A DNA stretch of 64,000 nt from Rugalucina vietnamica (GCA_964017185.1 OZ024875.1:24747456-24811455), one strand, 5' to 3'. Positions 34,745-46,919 are shown, counted from the stretch's first letter. Translations and numbers: made by a program. Notes: generated by a model not told the origin, from the letters alone.

Positions 34745-36265
34745 GCAGCATAGGGGAAAGGATTGGTGAGCCTAAAATTGTCGACGGCGTTGCCGCAAAT
34801 GTGTATGTTTTCAATATTAAATGAGATTATAACATGTCAAATAAGACATGAGCACGCTTTTCACATTGCGTTCTTTAAGAGTCTAGAGCAAGTAGACATC
34901 TTGCGAAACGTGTGAGCTCAACTGGCAAGGTCAATGTGAGTGTGTAACGTAAACTTCGGATGCATATAAACTACAAAGATGATTGCCTATTCAATACGCA
35001 AAAATGATCGCGTTTGGGAGAACGGTGGTCTAGTGTGAAATACAAGTACAAGTAAGTACCCTTGAACAATATGTGTTAAGCTCCCCTGAATATTGGTTAG
35101 GCGATACCTCCGTCCAGACATGACTGAAAAAAATGTTGACAGGAACGCTATTTCATAGCAAAGAGGAAATAATTGCAGTCAAGCTCTCGAAGTGAACATC
35201 TTTGAATAAATTCAAGTCATACAAAATGGTGTTGGCTGATGCGCATCCGGTTAATTTGAGATACCAACCTCGTTCAGACCATCTTTTGTTCTCTGACCAT
35301 GGATCTACGTGTTTATTTTTTCAACCCGCAAGCCTGACATGACAGGCGAAACATTCTACTTTGTCACTTGCCAGTCACTAAAAGTTTCCAGTCGACGTTG
35401 ATAACCAAGCGGGTCCGTAACCGCAAAGGATGGTCCCGTATCCATACTATACGTTGTGGTGACGAATACTGAGTGTCGTAGGTATGGACAGTGAACGAAG
35501 ACCAATCAAATGGCTGAGCTCGGTCCCCACTCCTTCTTCCCGTATGTTTGTCTTGGTGTCGATCGAAAATTTTGGCCGGGCTCGACAAAACACGTTCTCA
35601 CAGTCACGGTTTAATCAAATGACACTCTCTTGCTATGCTTTGGTACCATATTCGGCTGTGTAGACTTGATGAGAATGTTGGACTCAAATTACCGTTTTTC
35701 CTTTAAATTGAATATCTCAGGCTGTGTCAGGATATTCTGACAGGGTTCAACGCCTATATAATCACAGACGATAGCTAGAAGCTTGATTTAGCTATCAAAG
35801 AAATTTTTGTTATCCGTGTAGCAATCAAAATCAAAATTGCTCATCAATTGCGCAGATCAGGCAGGGATGATCTGCTTCTTTGTTTGTGTATGTACAAAAC
35901 TTCTGCTTTGTTTTCTCAGGATGTGGCCCATACTCGAATTACTTTAATTCCCGTTTGAAGAATAGTCAAGTGGACGACACTTATGAGTACTTGAAATGTA
36001 AAGGATAGTAGAGTTTGGACAGAAAAGAATACGATGTATATCTACAGCTAAGAATACTGATCAAAGAATTCGACTGGTAGTAAATAAATCACTACAACTT
36101 ACCTTCTATGCTCCGATTTGAAAACTTCAACTTTGTAATCCGTTTTGTTAGACGCAATGATGTGTTGTCAACTATAGAAAATGGCGTGACGGACTAGCGG
36201 CCCCTTATTTAAACGCCTATGCAGTTTCGACTATTGTATCCTTTCAAGTGGTTCAGGTACTTAAC
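34745..36265. other. largely unassigned, one SINE-tail relic at 35,080-35,165
   Basis: TCCAGACATGACTGAAAAAA and ATGTTGACAGGAACGCT (about 35,112-35,150) resemble a decayed SINE tail. The 74-codon minus frame at 35,364-35,588 is non-repetitive (DRHQDKHTGRRSGDRAQPFD) but unidentified. Confidence 0.3.
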
Positions 36266-36267
36266 GT

Positions 36268-36515
36268 TGGTGAGTCATCTTAATCTAGCGCGAACGGCTA
36301 CCACTAGCGTCAATTTTCATTGGACCGTTTTTAAAATAACCGTCATTCTGAAGTGGCGTGGGTAGAGTATGACTCACGGTCGCGTGATGTCGATGACTCA
36401 TACGACGTCCGACGTTGATTGGCTCCGACGTGGCGTCGGTACTTGAACCCCCTTTATGACTCACCGCGTGACTCATCTTCGCGTGACGTTGATGACGTCA
36501 TACGCCACTTGAAAA
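36268..36515. promoter_or_regulatory. dense AP-1/CRE motif cluster
   Basis: In 250 bp there are five TGACTCA or complementary TGAGTCA motifs (GAGTCATC, ATGACTCACGG, GATGACTCATACG, TATGACTCACCG, GTGACTCATC), plus TGACGTTG and a perfect ATGACGTCAT. ATTGGCTCC (CCAAT-like) lies between them. A ~55-bp part (36,345-36,402) is a diverged direct copy of 1,930-1,982. The motifs are seen directly; enhancer or promoter activity is inferred. Confidence 0.45.
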
Positions 36516-36592
36516 ACACTTGAAAAACACTTGAAAAAACACTTGAGTCATTTCCTGTTTTGACTCCAAAGTGCCCCCTATGTAGTTATTTT

Positions 36593-37757
36593 GTTTTCTG
36601 ATGAAGACAAATTAGGTTTGAATGCCCGTTTGAAAAACATAACTTTATTTATTAATTAACTATATTAATATAAGTATTTGTACGGCCAAATCAGCCCGCA
36701 TCATAAGGATGACAAACTGGGCCAATACGAGAAAACTGGGCCAATACGAGAAAAACAAGGCCAATACAGAAAAACAAGGCCAATATGAAAATGATGTCAT
36801 TCGACGTTCTTTTTCAAAAGAAAATGGCAGCCATGTTTTCCTCCGTTTCGCCACTTAAAAACTGCACTTGTATTTATAACATAAGCTTAAACTGCAGTTG
36901 CATTATAGAAGTAGAAATAATCGTCAACAGTTATCGCTAATAAAAAGGAAAAACGGAATTCAGGCGACAAGCTTAGTTTATTTTGTTTTAGATCTAGTCA
37001 ATCTTATATGAAAACACAAGGTTTGTAGGCATTTTACTCCAGCTCGCCAAGTCTCAAAGGCCTTTGTTGACTTTGTTTTATCTGATGAAATATTATTTAT
37101 TGATTTATTTATTTATTTTTCTTTAGCTAAATAGTTAAAATATATTATTATTATGTTCATTTGCCTTCTTCCCTGGTTTTCTCCTCAAGTGTCGACTCGC
37201 TATCACGAATTTCGCAGTGTTTCGATCACAGTGGCCTGGATTGCAGATTTTATCAGAAAATTCTCTTTAGTTATAGGCCTCTACTCGTGGCTTCAGTGTT
37301 TAAAGCAGAAGAGGATGGTTGTTATTTTTTTGTGCATGTACATGCATGTGTCTAATATTTTTATCCATTGCGTTGTGCACATTGTCAAAGAGCGCAATTT
37401 AAATAGAAAATTTAATTAATAAAATTGTCATTAATCAAGTAATTTCGTACTGGCCCAGTTACAGGTCCTCGGCCAGCTGTATGGCCCGAGGCGGAGCCAA
37501 TACAGCAGACCTCGGACCTGTAACTGGGCCAATACGAGATTACTTGATTAACAACATTATATTATCAATACTTATCCAGCGAGTGAAGCGAGCTAGGAAA
37601 AAAAAATGAATCCCAAAGACATCCAAACTGGCATTTCATAACAAAATTCCATGATTTTTCCATGATATTTCATCATTTTTCAAATTCCATGACTTTTCCA
37701 TGTATGGAATTTATTTTAGCCATTTTCCATGTTTTTCTAGTGCCCGTAGGAACCCTG
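36593..37757 (-). mobile_element. hAT-like relic (CAGGGTTCCTACGGG end) with an internal hairpin insert
   Basis: The right end, read on the minus strand, starts CAGGGTTCCTACGGGCACTA followed by ACATGGAAAAT and GTCATGGAATTT, a common hAT MITE terminus. Segments 36,593-36,655 and 37,570-37,700 are jointly similar to 47,934-48,070 (TTTTCTGATGAAGA, CTTTATTTAT, CGAAGCGAGCGAGG, CTGGCATTTCA), so about 0.9 kb (36,656-37,570) is inserted here relative to that copy. Confidence 0.5.
37431..37551. repeat. 121-bp hairpin, ~56-bp arms
   Basis: TTAATCAAGTAATTTCGTAC, TGGCCCAGTTACAGGTCC on the left mirror GGACCTGTAACTGGGCCA and TACGAGATTACTTGATTAA on the right with few mismatches. CTGGGCCAATACGAG also occurs tandemly at about 36,717-36,750. 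Confidence 0.85.
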
Positions 37758-38079
37758 TCAATATAACATTGCAACATACCAAATAAAGAAGCTTAGGCTT
37801 TTGTGGTTTCAAAGAAGAACATTTTTTCATGTATTTCCCATTATAAGCCTATGGCAGATAATGACGCCCCCGGGGCCGGGCCTGTGCAGACCCCAGGGGC
37901 ATGGTTGGCAGGATTTATAAAGAGGACCATTATACAAGGGTCATTCAATAAGTAATGCAATATTGACCATAATTTTTTGTTTGAACATGTTATTAAAGTT
38001 TGATTTAGCTTTCTTGAAACATAAATTCAATTGACCCTCTGCAAGACAGTTCAACACCTAGTCACATGCGCTACTCACC

Positions 38080-38092
38080 GTTGCCTAGCAAC
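38080..38092. promoter_or_regulatory. RFX X-box palindrome, copy 1
   Basis: GTTGCCTAGCAAC, an exact fit to the RFX consensus GTNRCC-N-RGYAAC half-site palindrome. Confidence 0.5.
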
Positions 38093-38306
38093 AGTAGAAC
38101 ACTGTGTAAAGGCACTTGGCCACGACTCTTAAAACTGTTACCATGGTGACAGGAAAACCAAAATAAACGTATGCACTTTATTTTTTTACACCAAACTTAA
38201 AATAGTTGCATTCAATCCTCAAGATAATGTAATCTGGTTAATATATTTTAAATGTCACCCAATCGAAGTTGGAAAAATGACTAAAATTTCTTGATCAAAG
38301 GTTGAA

Positions 38307-40253
38307 CCAGAGGACCATTGGTCCTGAGAACGCTCACCTGAAGCCTGATCTTGGAGTATTAAGTCATAATGAAATGACCTTGACCTTGAATACTCACACA
38401 CCTTTATTGACTTCATAAGTTGTCTGCATCTGCAAAGTTTCAGGTCTCAGGCTGCAATAGTTTCCAAACCCAGTGATTTCTGAGAAAATCATAATTTTAA
38501 TTTTGATATTTAAATGACCTTGGGCCAAGGTCAAGACATGACCTTGGCCTTCATTAATTACTTACCTTCATTGACTCCATTAGTTGTCTGCATCTAGCAA
38601 CTTTCAGGTCTCAGGCTGCAACAGTTTGTTTTCGCCTTTTCCCATGTGAAAGCCTATGTTTCCAAAATTGACCTTGCTGTAAAATAGGTCAAGGTCATCA
38701 TAGGGTCATCATTTCAACAAACTATGATGGGCTGGAGTCCCAAATGCTACATACAAAGTTTCATGAAAATTGGCCTGCCGGTTCTGGAGAAGAAGATTTT
38801 TGAAAGGTTTTTACCATATATGGGCGTGGCGGCCATCTTGGTCATGTGACCTGGATTTCGCATCTACCACTTTTCAGGCCTCAGGCTGCAACAGTTTTCA
38901 AAAAATTCCATAGTTTTCACTTTTTCCTATGTAAAAGCCTATGTTTCCAAATTTGACCTTGCTGTAAAATAGGTCAAGGTCATCCAAGGGTCATCATTTT
39001 ATTAAACTATGATGGGCTGAGGCTTCTTGATGCTACATACCAAGTTTCGTGGAAATCAGCCCACCGGTTCTGGAAAAGAAGATTTTTGAGTGGTTTTTAC
39101 CATATATGGGCGTGGTGGCCATCTTGGTCATGTGACCTGGATTTCGCGATCAAACTTTCATCTCCCCTACCCATGGATGCTCCACATAAAATTTCACTTT
39201 GATTGGCCGCGCAGTTTCAGAGAAGAAGATCTTTGTAAAGTGTGCATGGACAATAGACTGGCCAAGGTCAAGAGATGACCTTGACCTATATTAATCACAT
39301 ACCTTCATCAACTCCATTAGTTGTTTGCATCTACCACTTTTCAGGCCTCAGGCTGCAATAGTTTTCAAAAAATCCATAGTTTTCACTTTTTCCTATGTAA
39401 AAGCCTATGTTTCCAAATTTGACCTTGCTGTAAAATAGGTCAAGGTCATCCAAGGGTCATCATTTTATGAAACTATGATGGGCTGAGGTCCTTGATGCTA
39501 CATACCAAGTTTCGTGGAAATCGACCCACCGGTTCTGGAGAAGAAGATTTTTGAGTGGTTTTTACCATATATGAGCGTGGCGGCCATCTTGGTCATGTGA
39601 CCTGGATTTCGCGATCAAACCTTTGTCTCCCCTACCCATGGAAGCTCCACATAAAATTTCACTTTGATTGGCCACGCAGTTTCAGAGAAGATCTTTGAAA
39701 AGTGTGTATGGACAACAGACTGGCCATGAACAAGAGATGACCCTGACCTATATTAATCACATACCTTCATCTACTCCATTAGTTGTTTGCATCTACCACT
39801 TTTCAGGCCTCAGGCTGCAATAGTTTTCAAAAAATCCGTAGTTTTCACTTTTTCCCATGTAAAAGCCTATGTTTCCAAATTTGACCTTGCTGTAAAATAG
39901 GTCAAGGTCATCCAAGGGTCATCATTTTATCAAACTATGATGGGCTGAAGTCTGCGATGCTACATACCAACTGAGTTTCGTGGAAATCCCCCCACCGATT
40001 CTGGAGAAGAAGATTTTTGAAGGGTTTTTACCATATATGGGCGTGGCGGCCATCTTGGTCATGTGACTTAAATTTCGTGATCAAACTTGAAATGCCACTA
40101 CCCAAGGAGGTTCCACATAAAATGTCAACTAGATCGGCCAAGCGGTTTCAGAGAAGAAGATCTTTGAAATTGTGGACGCCGGACGGACGGACGGACGCCG
40201 GATCATGGCCATCCTATAAGCTCACCTTGTGAGCCTTCGGCTCAGGTGAGCTA
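38307..40253 (-). mobile_element. TCE-9, complete, nested in the mariner-like element
   Basis: 3' end CCAGAGGACCATTGGTCCTG at 38,307, then GCTCACCTGA; 5' end CGGCTCAGGTGAGCTA at 40,253. Core units of ~440 bp carry GGCGGCCATCTTGGTCATGT at about 38,827, 39,113, 39,580 and 40,045. A 5' GACGGACGGACGGACG run is at 40,182-40,197. Confidence 0.82.
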
Positions 40254-40393
40254 AAAATGAGGGTAGAGATACAATTTCTGCTACAATTGGACATCTAGTT
40301 TGTTTAATCGAATATTTATATGCCTATTCGTATCTGCCATAGACGCTTTGTAAACTACTTGCTATAAAATGCAAATCTCAGATATCATATTTC

Positions 40394-40664
40394 ATTGCCT
40401 AGCAACCAAAATCTATGGAAAATGTATAAAACCAAAATCGCATAGGTTCTGGCGTTGCTAAGCAACAGTTGACACATGTGGGGCTGAACACTGCAGTTGC
40501 CTAGAAAATTCTGGCTAAGGTGACATTACACAAATATTTTAATAGACAGCTATTTATATCACCACCAAAGAAATACCAAAGCTTTATGTTTATTTATTTA
40601 ATTTTTGAAAAGCGGTTTTTGAGGCCACGACACCTTCGCTGCCATTCTTTGGTTGCTAAGCAAC
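40394..40664. promoter_or_regulatory. three more RFX X-box palindromes
   Basis: ATTGCCTAGCAAC (40,394-40,406), GTTGCTAAGCAAC (40,454-40,466) and GTTGCTAAGCAAC (40,652-40,664), all within the right part of the mariner-like element. GTTGCCTAG at about 40,495 is a half site. Confidence 0.5.
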
Positions 40665-41116
40665 ATAAAGTGTATGGTACGATTTAGTTGATATCTATTT
40701 TCCTGAATGCAGATTGAATCAAACTTTCAGAAATTAAAAACTTTACCAAATACTCAAGAATACGCTACATATTGCATTACTTTTTGAATGACCTACGTAC
40801 ATTGCTACATACAAAATATGAAAGCTCTTGCCCTTGTGGTTTCTGAGAAGATTCTTTTTATGTTTTTCCCATTGTAAGTGTATGGGAGCTATCTGTTGCT
40901 ATGGAAACCAGAGTTCTTGTATGACCTAGCACAAAACCTAATGCAAACTTTCCCCCACTCCAATGATGCTTCTGATAAGATTGCAACTGGCTGACTAGTT
41001 GCGCAGATATTAGTATTTGAAAGTGTGAATGCACGCACGCATGCACTACTCGACTACCATACTATATGCTCACCTTGTGAGCCTTCAGCTCAGGTGAGCT
41101 AAAAAGCTCTCATATT

Positions 41117-41350
41117 GTGGGTTTAGCACAAGACTATTGTAACTGTCACCAGGAGGGCTTAGAGCAAGACTATTGTAAGTGCTAGGAGGGCTTAGAGCAA
41201 GACTATTGTAAGTGCTATTGTTTTTTTTTTTAGGAGGGCTTAGACCAAGACTATTGTAAGTGCTATTGTTTTACAATAGCACTTACAATAGTCTTGGTCT
41301 AAGCCCTCCTGTAACAGGTAACAGTTACAATAGTTTTGCGCTAAACCCAC
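41117..41350. mobile_element. fold-back MITE with an exact 38-bp hairpin
   Basis: Outer ends GTGGGTTTAGCACAAGAC and GCGCTAAACCCAC are inverted. Inside, AGGAGGGCTTAGACCAAGAC at 41,232 begins a hairpin whose arms match for 38 bp around a 3-4 base loop (ending 41,310). Two direct copies of GAGCAAGACTATTGTAAGTG precede it (from 41,160 and about 41,189). Confidence 0.8.
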
Positions 41351-42618
41351 GAATTATGTGCCCTCATTAAAAAGACATTTTGTAGACTAAAATTTGACTA
41401 ATTTAAAAAAAAAATAAAAAAAAGCAAGAACATGAGGGAAGATCCAAAATAATGAGGACTTTAGCTGTCAATTCAACATGCATATTTCAATTTAAGAAAA
41501 AATGTATACTGTGATGCATAGGAACATTTGCTTGACAAGATAAGTTAAAAGATATACATTTTGCAAGCATCGTAAACACGCCATGATATTTTAAAACCAT
41601 GGAGACCCATAGGTGTCACATGCAAATTTTTGGAAATGTATTGTTTCATCTTGACACGATAAAATGTAAAATATGCATGCAAATTGCACCAAAATAAGCC
41701 CTGTGGAAGCATAGTGTTACGAGAATGTTATGCTGAAGTTTGAACTAATTTGGAATAAGCTGTTTTGAAAATCAATATAATTTGTGCACTTTTCCAGCGT
41801 ATCTAACGTTTAAAATGTTGTCGGCATACCAGGCTTAAATCTAATGGATTTCAAAAATTACCGGGATTTTCGAAAAGAGACAGAAAATAACTAAATGTAC
41901 ACGAAACTGGAACATTCAATGAATCAATCAATTAAGTAAAAATAGTCATGTTGTCATTCTGACCATAAAAGAAACAAAAATAACCGCAAGACGCTGGTGA
42001 CGTTAATGTGTAATGTGCAGACTGCATGCAGACGGCTGACATCAGGTGATTTGTAAAGCAACATGAAATGTGAATTAGTTTCGAGTATTGGATATTGATG
42101 GAAAATTTGTTAAGGCTGAAGCACAAAATACTATAAAACTTCTTTTGCATGTTGAAAAGATGGCCGTATTTGCTGAGCGGGAATTTACTTCAAAATGAAT
42201 AAAAACATCAACAAAGGTTATGAAATTAGCTATGACATGCGCTTAGGGTAGACCATAGTGACCTTTTTGTTTTGACTGTAGAATTTTGACTGCTGTCATT
42301 TTTCCCTAATATTTTTTAAGGATATTCTAGACATATTGCCATTTGTTATATACTTATTCATGAAATGTAATATTTATTTATTATTTATCAAATATAACGT
42401 ATATTTGAAATGTTAAATTTTCACATGTGGAAAAAAAGGATATATCTTATATTTTCACATGTGATAATGTAACATTTTTGAATTTCCTCTGCCTTTTCCA
42501 TTTACTTACTGCACACCACTACAAAATTTCAACTAGCTTAATTTGTGAATGAAAACATAAAGTGTGGGTATTCATTTTCTTAGTTAGAACATAAGGAACA
42601 TTTTGGTACCAAAATTAA
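41351..42618. other. no gene recognised; AT-rich unique DNA
   Basis: Two TTTTCACATGTG motifs near 42,418 and 42,453 are the only visible structure. The 72-codon minus frame at 41,932-42,150 has no domain. Confidence 0.3.
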
Positions 42619-45600
42619 CCAGAGGACCATTGGTCCTGAGAACGCTCACCTGAAGCCTGATCTTGGAGTATTAAGTCATCATTAAATGACCTTGACCTTG
42701 AATACTCACACACCTTTATTGACTTAATAAGTTGTTTGCATCTGCAAAGTTTCAGGTCTCAGGCTGCAATAGTTTCCAAACCCAGTGATTTCTGAGAAAA
42801 CTTTAATTTTAATTTTGATATTTAAATGACCTTGGGTCAAGGTCAAGAAAGGACCTTGGCCTTCATTAATTACTTACCTTCATTGACTCCATTAGTTGTT
42901 TGCATCTAGCAACTTTCAGGTCTCAGGCTGCAACAGTTTGTTTTCGCCTTTTCCCATGTGAAAGCCTATGTTTCCAAAATTGACCTTGCCGTAAAATAGG
43001 TCAAGGTCATCATAGGGTCATCATTTCAACAAACTATGATGGGCTGGAGTCCAAAATGCTACATACCAAGTTTCATGAAAATTGGCCTGCCGGTTCTGGA
43101 GAAGAAGATTTTTTAAAGGTTTTTACCATATATTGGCGTGGCGGCCATCTTGGTCATGTGACCTGGATTTCGCGATCAAACTTTCATCTCCCCTACCCAT
43201 GGATGCTCCACATAAAATTTCACTTTGATTTGCCAAGCAGTTTCAGAGAAGATCTTTGAAAAGTGTGTATGGACAACAGACTGGCCAAGGTCAAGAGATG
43301 ACCTTGACCTATATTAATCACATACCTTCATCTACTCCATTAGTTGTTTGCATCTACCACTTTTCAGGCCTCAGGCTGCAATTGTTTTCAAAAAATCCAT
43401 AGTTTTCACTTCTTCTTATGTAAAAGCCTATGTTTCCTAATTTGACCTTGCCGTAAAATAGGTCGAGGTCATCCAAGGGTCATTATTTTATCAAACTATG
43501 ATGGGATGAGGTCCCTTATGCTACATACAAAGTTTCGTGGAAATCGGCCCACCGGTTCTGGAGAAGAAGATTTTTGAGTGGTTTTAAACATATATGGGCG
43601 TGGCGGCCATCTTGGTCACGTGACCTGGATTTCGCGATCAAACCTTTGTCTCCCCTACCCATGGATGCTCCACATAAAATTTCACTTTGATTGGCCACGC
43701 AGTTTCAGAGAAGAAGATCTTTGAAAACTGTGTATGGACAACAGACTGGCCAAGGTCAAGAGATGACCTTGACCTATATTAATCACATACCTTCATCTAC
43801 TCCATTAGTTGTTTGCATCTACCACTTTTCCCCTACTGAAAATATGAGTGAAATATCACTGAAATTTCAAAGACATTTCAGTGAATTGCAATGGAACCCT
43901 TATTAGCAATGAAATATCACTGAAATTTCAGTGAATTTTTATTTTTCAATGGAATGTCAATGAAATTTCAGTGAAATATCAATGATATATTACATTGAAA
44001 TTTCAGTGAAATATCAATGAAATATCACTGAAATTTTCAGTGCTATTTCAATGATCACATGACCAATAACCACATTACCCATAATCCCATGACCTCTGAC
44101 CCTACTTCCTTTTCCTGTTGCACATAATTTTGAAAGGCAAACAAAAATCTAATCTGAACTAAATCTTCAAACATCTAAGGCATCAGAATGACTACAAACT
44201 AGAAATTTGAAGACAAACGGCAGACAAGTTCAGAATTAGTAACAGGAGGAGGACAGTCCAAAAACATTGATGGGAAGTGGTCTAGAGGATGTTTACGTAG
44301 AAGTCATGAGGGAATGAGAGAACAATCATGGATAGAAAAAATGATATAGGCTATATAGGGCTAGTAAATGTAAGTTACTTTGAAGAAAGTTCTATTATTT
44401 TTAAGATATGAAAATGTGTGCATGCTGTTCTCAACATATATAATAACTTCTTATATAATAACTTCTTTGTATTTGTTTGCATTTTCTAACCAATCCTGCA
44501 GACATATTGCAACTAGGTGTCTGTCAGAGGTTAAACTGAAATTTCAGTGCTATTTCATTGAAATTTCAGTGATATAGCAGTGAAATTACGCAGACATTCA
44601 CTGAAATTTCAGGGCTATATCATTGAAATTTCAGTGCTATATCACTGAAATTTCAGTGAAATGAGGGGGAATTTTTACACTGAAATTCCAGTGATATAGC
44701 ACTGAAATTTCAGTGAAATTCATTGAAATTTGATTGATATAGCACTGAAATTTCAATGTTATAGCACTGAAATTTCAGTGAAATGAGGGGGAATTTTTGC
44801 ACTGAAATTACACTGAAATTTCAGTGAAATTTCAATGGATATTTTCAGTAGGGTCAGGCCTCAGACTGCAATAGTTTTCAAAAAATCCATAGTTTTCACT
44901 TTTCCTATGTAAAAGCCTATGTTTCCAAATTTGACCTTGCCGTAAAATAGGTCAAGGTCATCCAAGGGTCATCATTTTATCAAACTATAATGGGCTGAGG
45001 TCCTCAATGCTACATACCAAGTTTTGTGGAAATCGGCCAGCTGGTTCTGGAGAAGAAGATTTTTGAGTGGTGATTACCATATATGGGTGTGGTGGCCATC
45101 TTGGTCATGTGACCTGAATTTCGCAATCAAACTTTCGTCTCCCCTACCCATGGATGCTCCACATAAAATTTCACTTTGATTGGCCAAGCAGTTTCAGACA
45201 AGAAGATCTTTGAAAAGTGTGTATGGACAACAGACTGGCCAAGGTCAAAAGATGACCTTGACCTAAATTAATCACATACCTTCATCTACTCCATTAGTTG
45301 TTTGCATCTACCACTTTTCAGGCCTCAGGCTGCAATAGTTTTCAAAAAATTCCATAGTTTTCACTTTTTCCTATGTAAAAGCCTATGTTTCCAAATTTGA
45401 CCTTGCCGTAAAATAGGTCAAGGTCATCCAAGGGTCATCATTTTATCAAACTATGATGGGCTGAAGTCCTTGATGCTACATACCAAGTTTCGTGGTAATC
45501 GACCCACCGGTTCTGGAAAAGAAGATTTTTGAGTGGTTTTTACCATATATAGGCGTGGCGGCCATCTTGGTCATGTGACCTAAATTTCGCGATCAAACTT

Positions 45601-46665
45601 TTGTCTCCCCTACCCATGGATGCTCCACATAAAATTTCACTTTGATTGGCCAAGCAGTTTCAGAGAAGAAGATCTTTGTAAAGTGTGTATGGACAACAGA
45701 CTGGCCAAGGTCAAGAGATGACCTTGACCGATATTAATCACATACCTTCATCAACTCTATTTGTTGTTTGCATCTACCACTTTTCAGGCCTCAGGCTGCA
45801 ATAGTTTTCAAAAAATCCATAGTTTTCACTTTTTCCCATGTAAAAGCCTATGTTTCCAAATTTGACCTTGCCGTAAAATAGGTCAAGGTCATCATAGGGT
45901 CATCATTTTATCAAACTATGATGGGCTGAAGTCCCTGATGCTACATACCAAGTTTCGTGGAAATCGACCCACCGGTTCTGGAGAAGAAGATTTTTGAAGG
46001 GTTTTTACCATATATGGGCATGGCGGCCATCTTGGTCATGTGACCTGGATTTTGCGATCAAACTTTTGTCTCCCCTTCCCATGGATGCTCCACATAAAAT
46101 TTCACTTTGATTGGCCAAGCAGTTTCAGAGAAGAAGATCTTTGTAAAGTGTGTATGGACAACAGACTGGCCAAGGGCAAGAGATGACCTTGACCTATATT
46201 ATCACATACCTTCAACTCTATTAGTTGTTTGCATCTACCACTTTTCAGGCCTCAGGCTGCAATAGTTTTCAAAAAATCCATAGTTTTCACTTTTTCCCAT
46301 GTAAAAGCCTATGTTTCCAAATTTGACCTTGCCGTAAAATAGGTCAAGGTCATCCAAGGGTCATCATTTTATCAAACTATGATGGGCTGAAGTCCCCAAT
46401 GCTACATACATCGGCCCACCGGTTCTGGAGAAGATGATTTTTGAAGGGTTTTTAACATATATGGGCGTGGCGGCCATCTTGGTCATGTGACCTGGATTTT
46501 GCGATCAAATTTGAAATGCCACTACCCAAGGATGCTCCACATAAAATTTCAACTAGATCGGCCAAGCGGTTTCAGAGAAGAAGATCATTGAAATTGTGGA
46601 CGACGGACGACGGATCATGGCCATCCTATAAGCTCACCTTGTGAGCCTTTGGCTCAGGTGAGCTA
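42619..46665 (-). mobile_element. TCE-10, long copy (~7 core units), interrupted
   Basis: 3' end CCAGAGGACCATTGGTCCTG at 42,619; 5' end TTGGCTCAGGTGAGCTA at 46,665. Core units of about 440-460 bp have GGCGGCCATCTTGGTCATGT near 43,141, 43,599, 45,082, 45,557, 46,021 and 46,468. Units 38-40 kb and 43-46 kb are close copies of one another, so this subfamily amplified recently. A fold-back element sits at 43,831-44,853. Confidence 0.82.
43831..44853. mobile_element. fold-back element made of CACTGAAATTTCAGTG palindromes
   Basis: Terminal CCCTACTGAAAATAT is inverted at both ends (43,831; ending 44,853), with TC on each side. The neighbouring uninterrupted units provide the empty site (CCACTTTTCAGGCCTCAGG). 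Both subterminal regions consist of CACTGAAATTTCAGTGAAAT variants (43,840-44,040 and 44,535-44,830). The middle ~480 bp is unique and has no transposase. Confidence 0.85.
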
Positions 46666-46919
46666 ATCATGTTTTCTAAAACTTTTGTTTTTCAAATTTC
46701 GCACCTCTCCATTTCAGTGCGTTCTTTTCAGTAATAAGTCTATGTTAAGTGCATGCTCATTTCAAATGCCAGGTCATCTAACAAGCTTTAAATCTAAGCC
46801 ATCTATTGTAAAAAAAAACAACAAAAAAAAAAAAAAAAAAAAAAACAAGATACTTAATTATGCTTTCTTTTGCTGAAATGTTTGTAGCTAAACATTGTAG
46901 CCTAAATAATAAAAAGAAA
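46666..46919. other. unassigned with a poly-A run
   Basis: A-rich tract (about 46,810-46,845, A with rare C); nothing else recognised. Confidence 0.5.

Larger units (their letters stand above)
37935..40797. mobile_element. mariner-like element carrying a nested TCE
   Basis: The left end has GGTCATTCAATAAGTAATGC and the right end is its inverted near-copy (GCATTACTTTTTGAATGACC), with TA at 37,933-37,934 and 40,798-40,799. The mariner-type TIR of about 28 bp has four mismatches. Without the nested TCE-9 the element is about 0.9 kb with no recognisable transposase, and it carries several RFX-type X-boxes. Confidence 0.8.
37760..41101 (-). mobile_element. TCE-8 (outer, short-unit type), split by a mariner-like element
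   Basis: Left part 37,785-37,934 has the short-unit motifs (GGGGCATGGTTGGCAGGATT, AAGAGGACC). The right part 40,800-41,101 continues it (CATTGCTACATACAAAATAT) and ends in the TCE 5' terminus (CAGCTCAGGTGAGCTA). The break at GGACCATTA|TA/CATTGC is exactly where the mariner-like element sits. Confidence 0.65.

Noticed and set aside
36285-36476. 63-codon minus ORF over the AP-1 cluster
   Set aside because: Composition is dictated by the repeated GTGAGTCAT motifs (SHAVSHK, SHRHHATVSH); more likely regulatory DNA.
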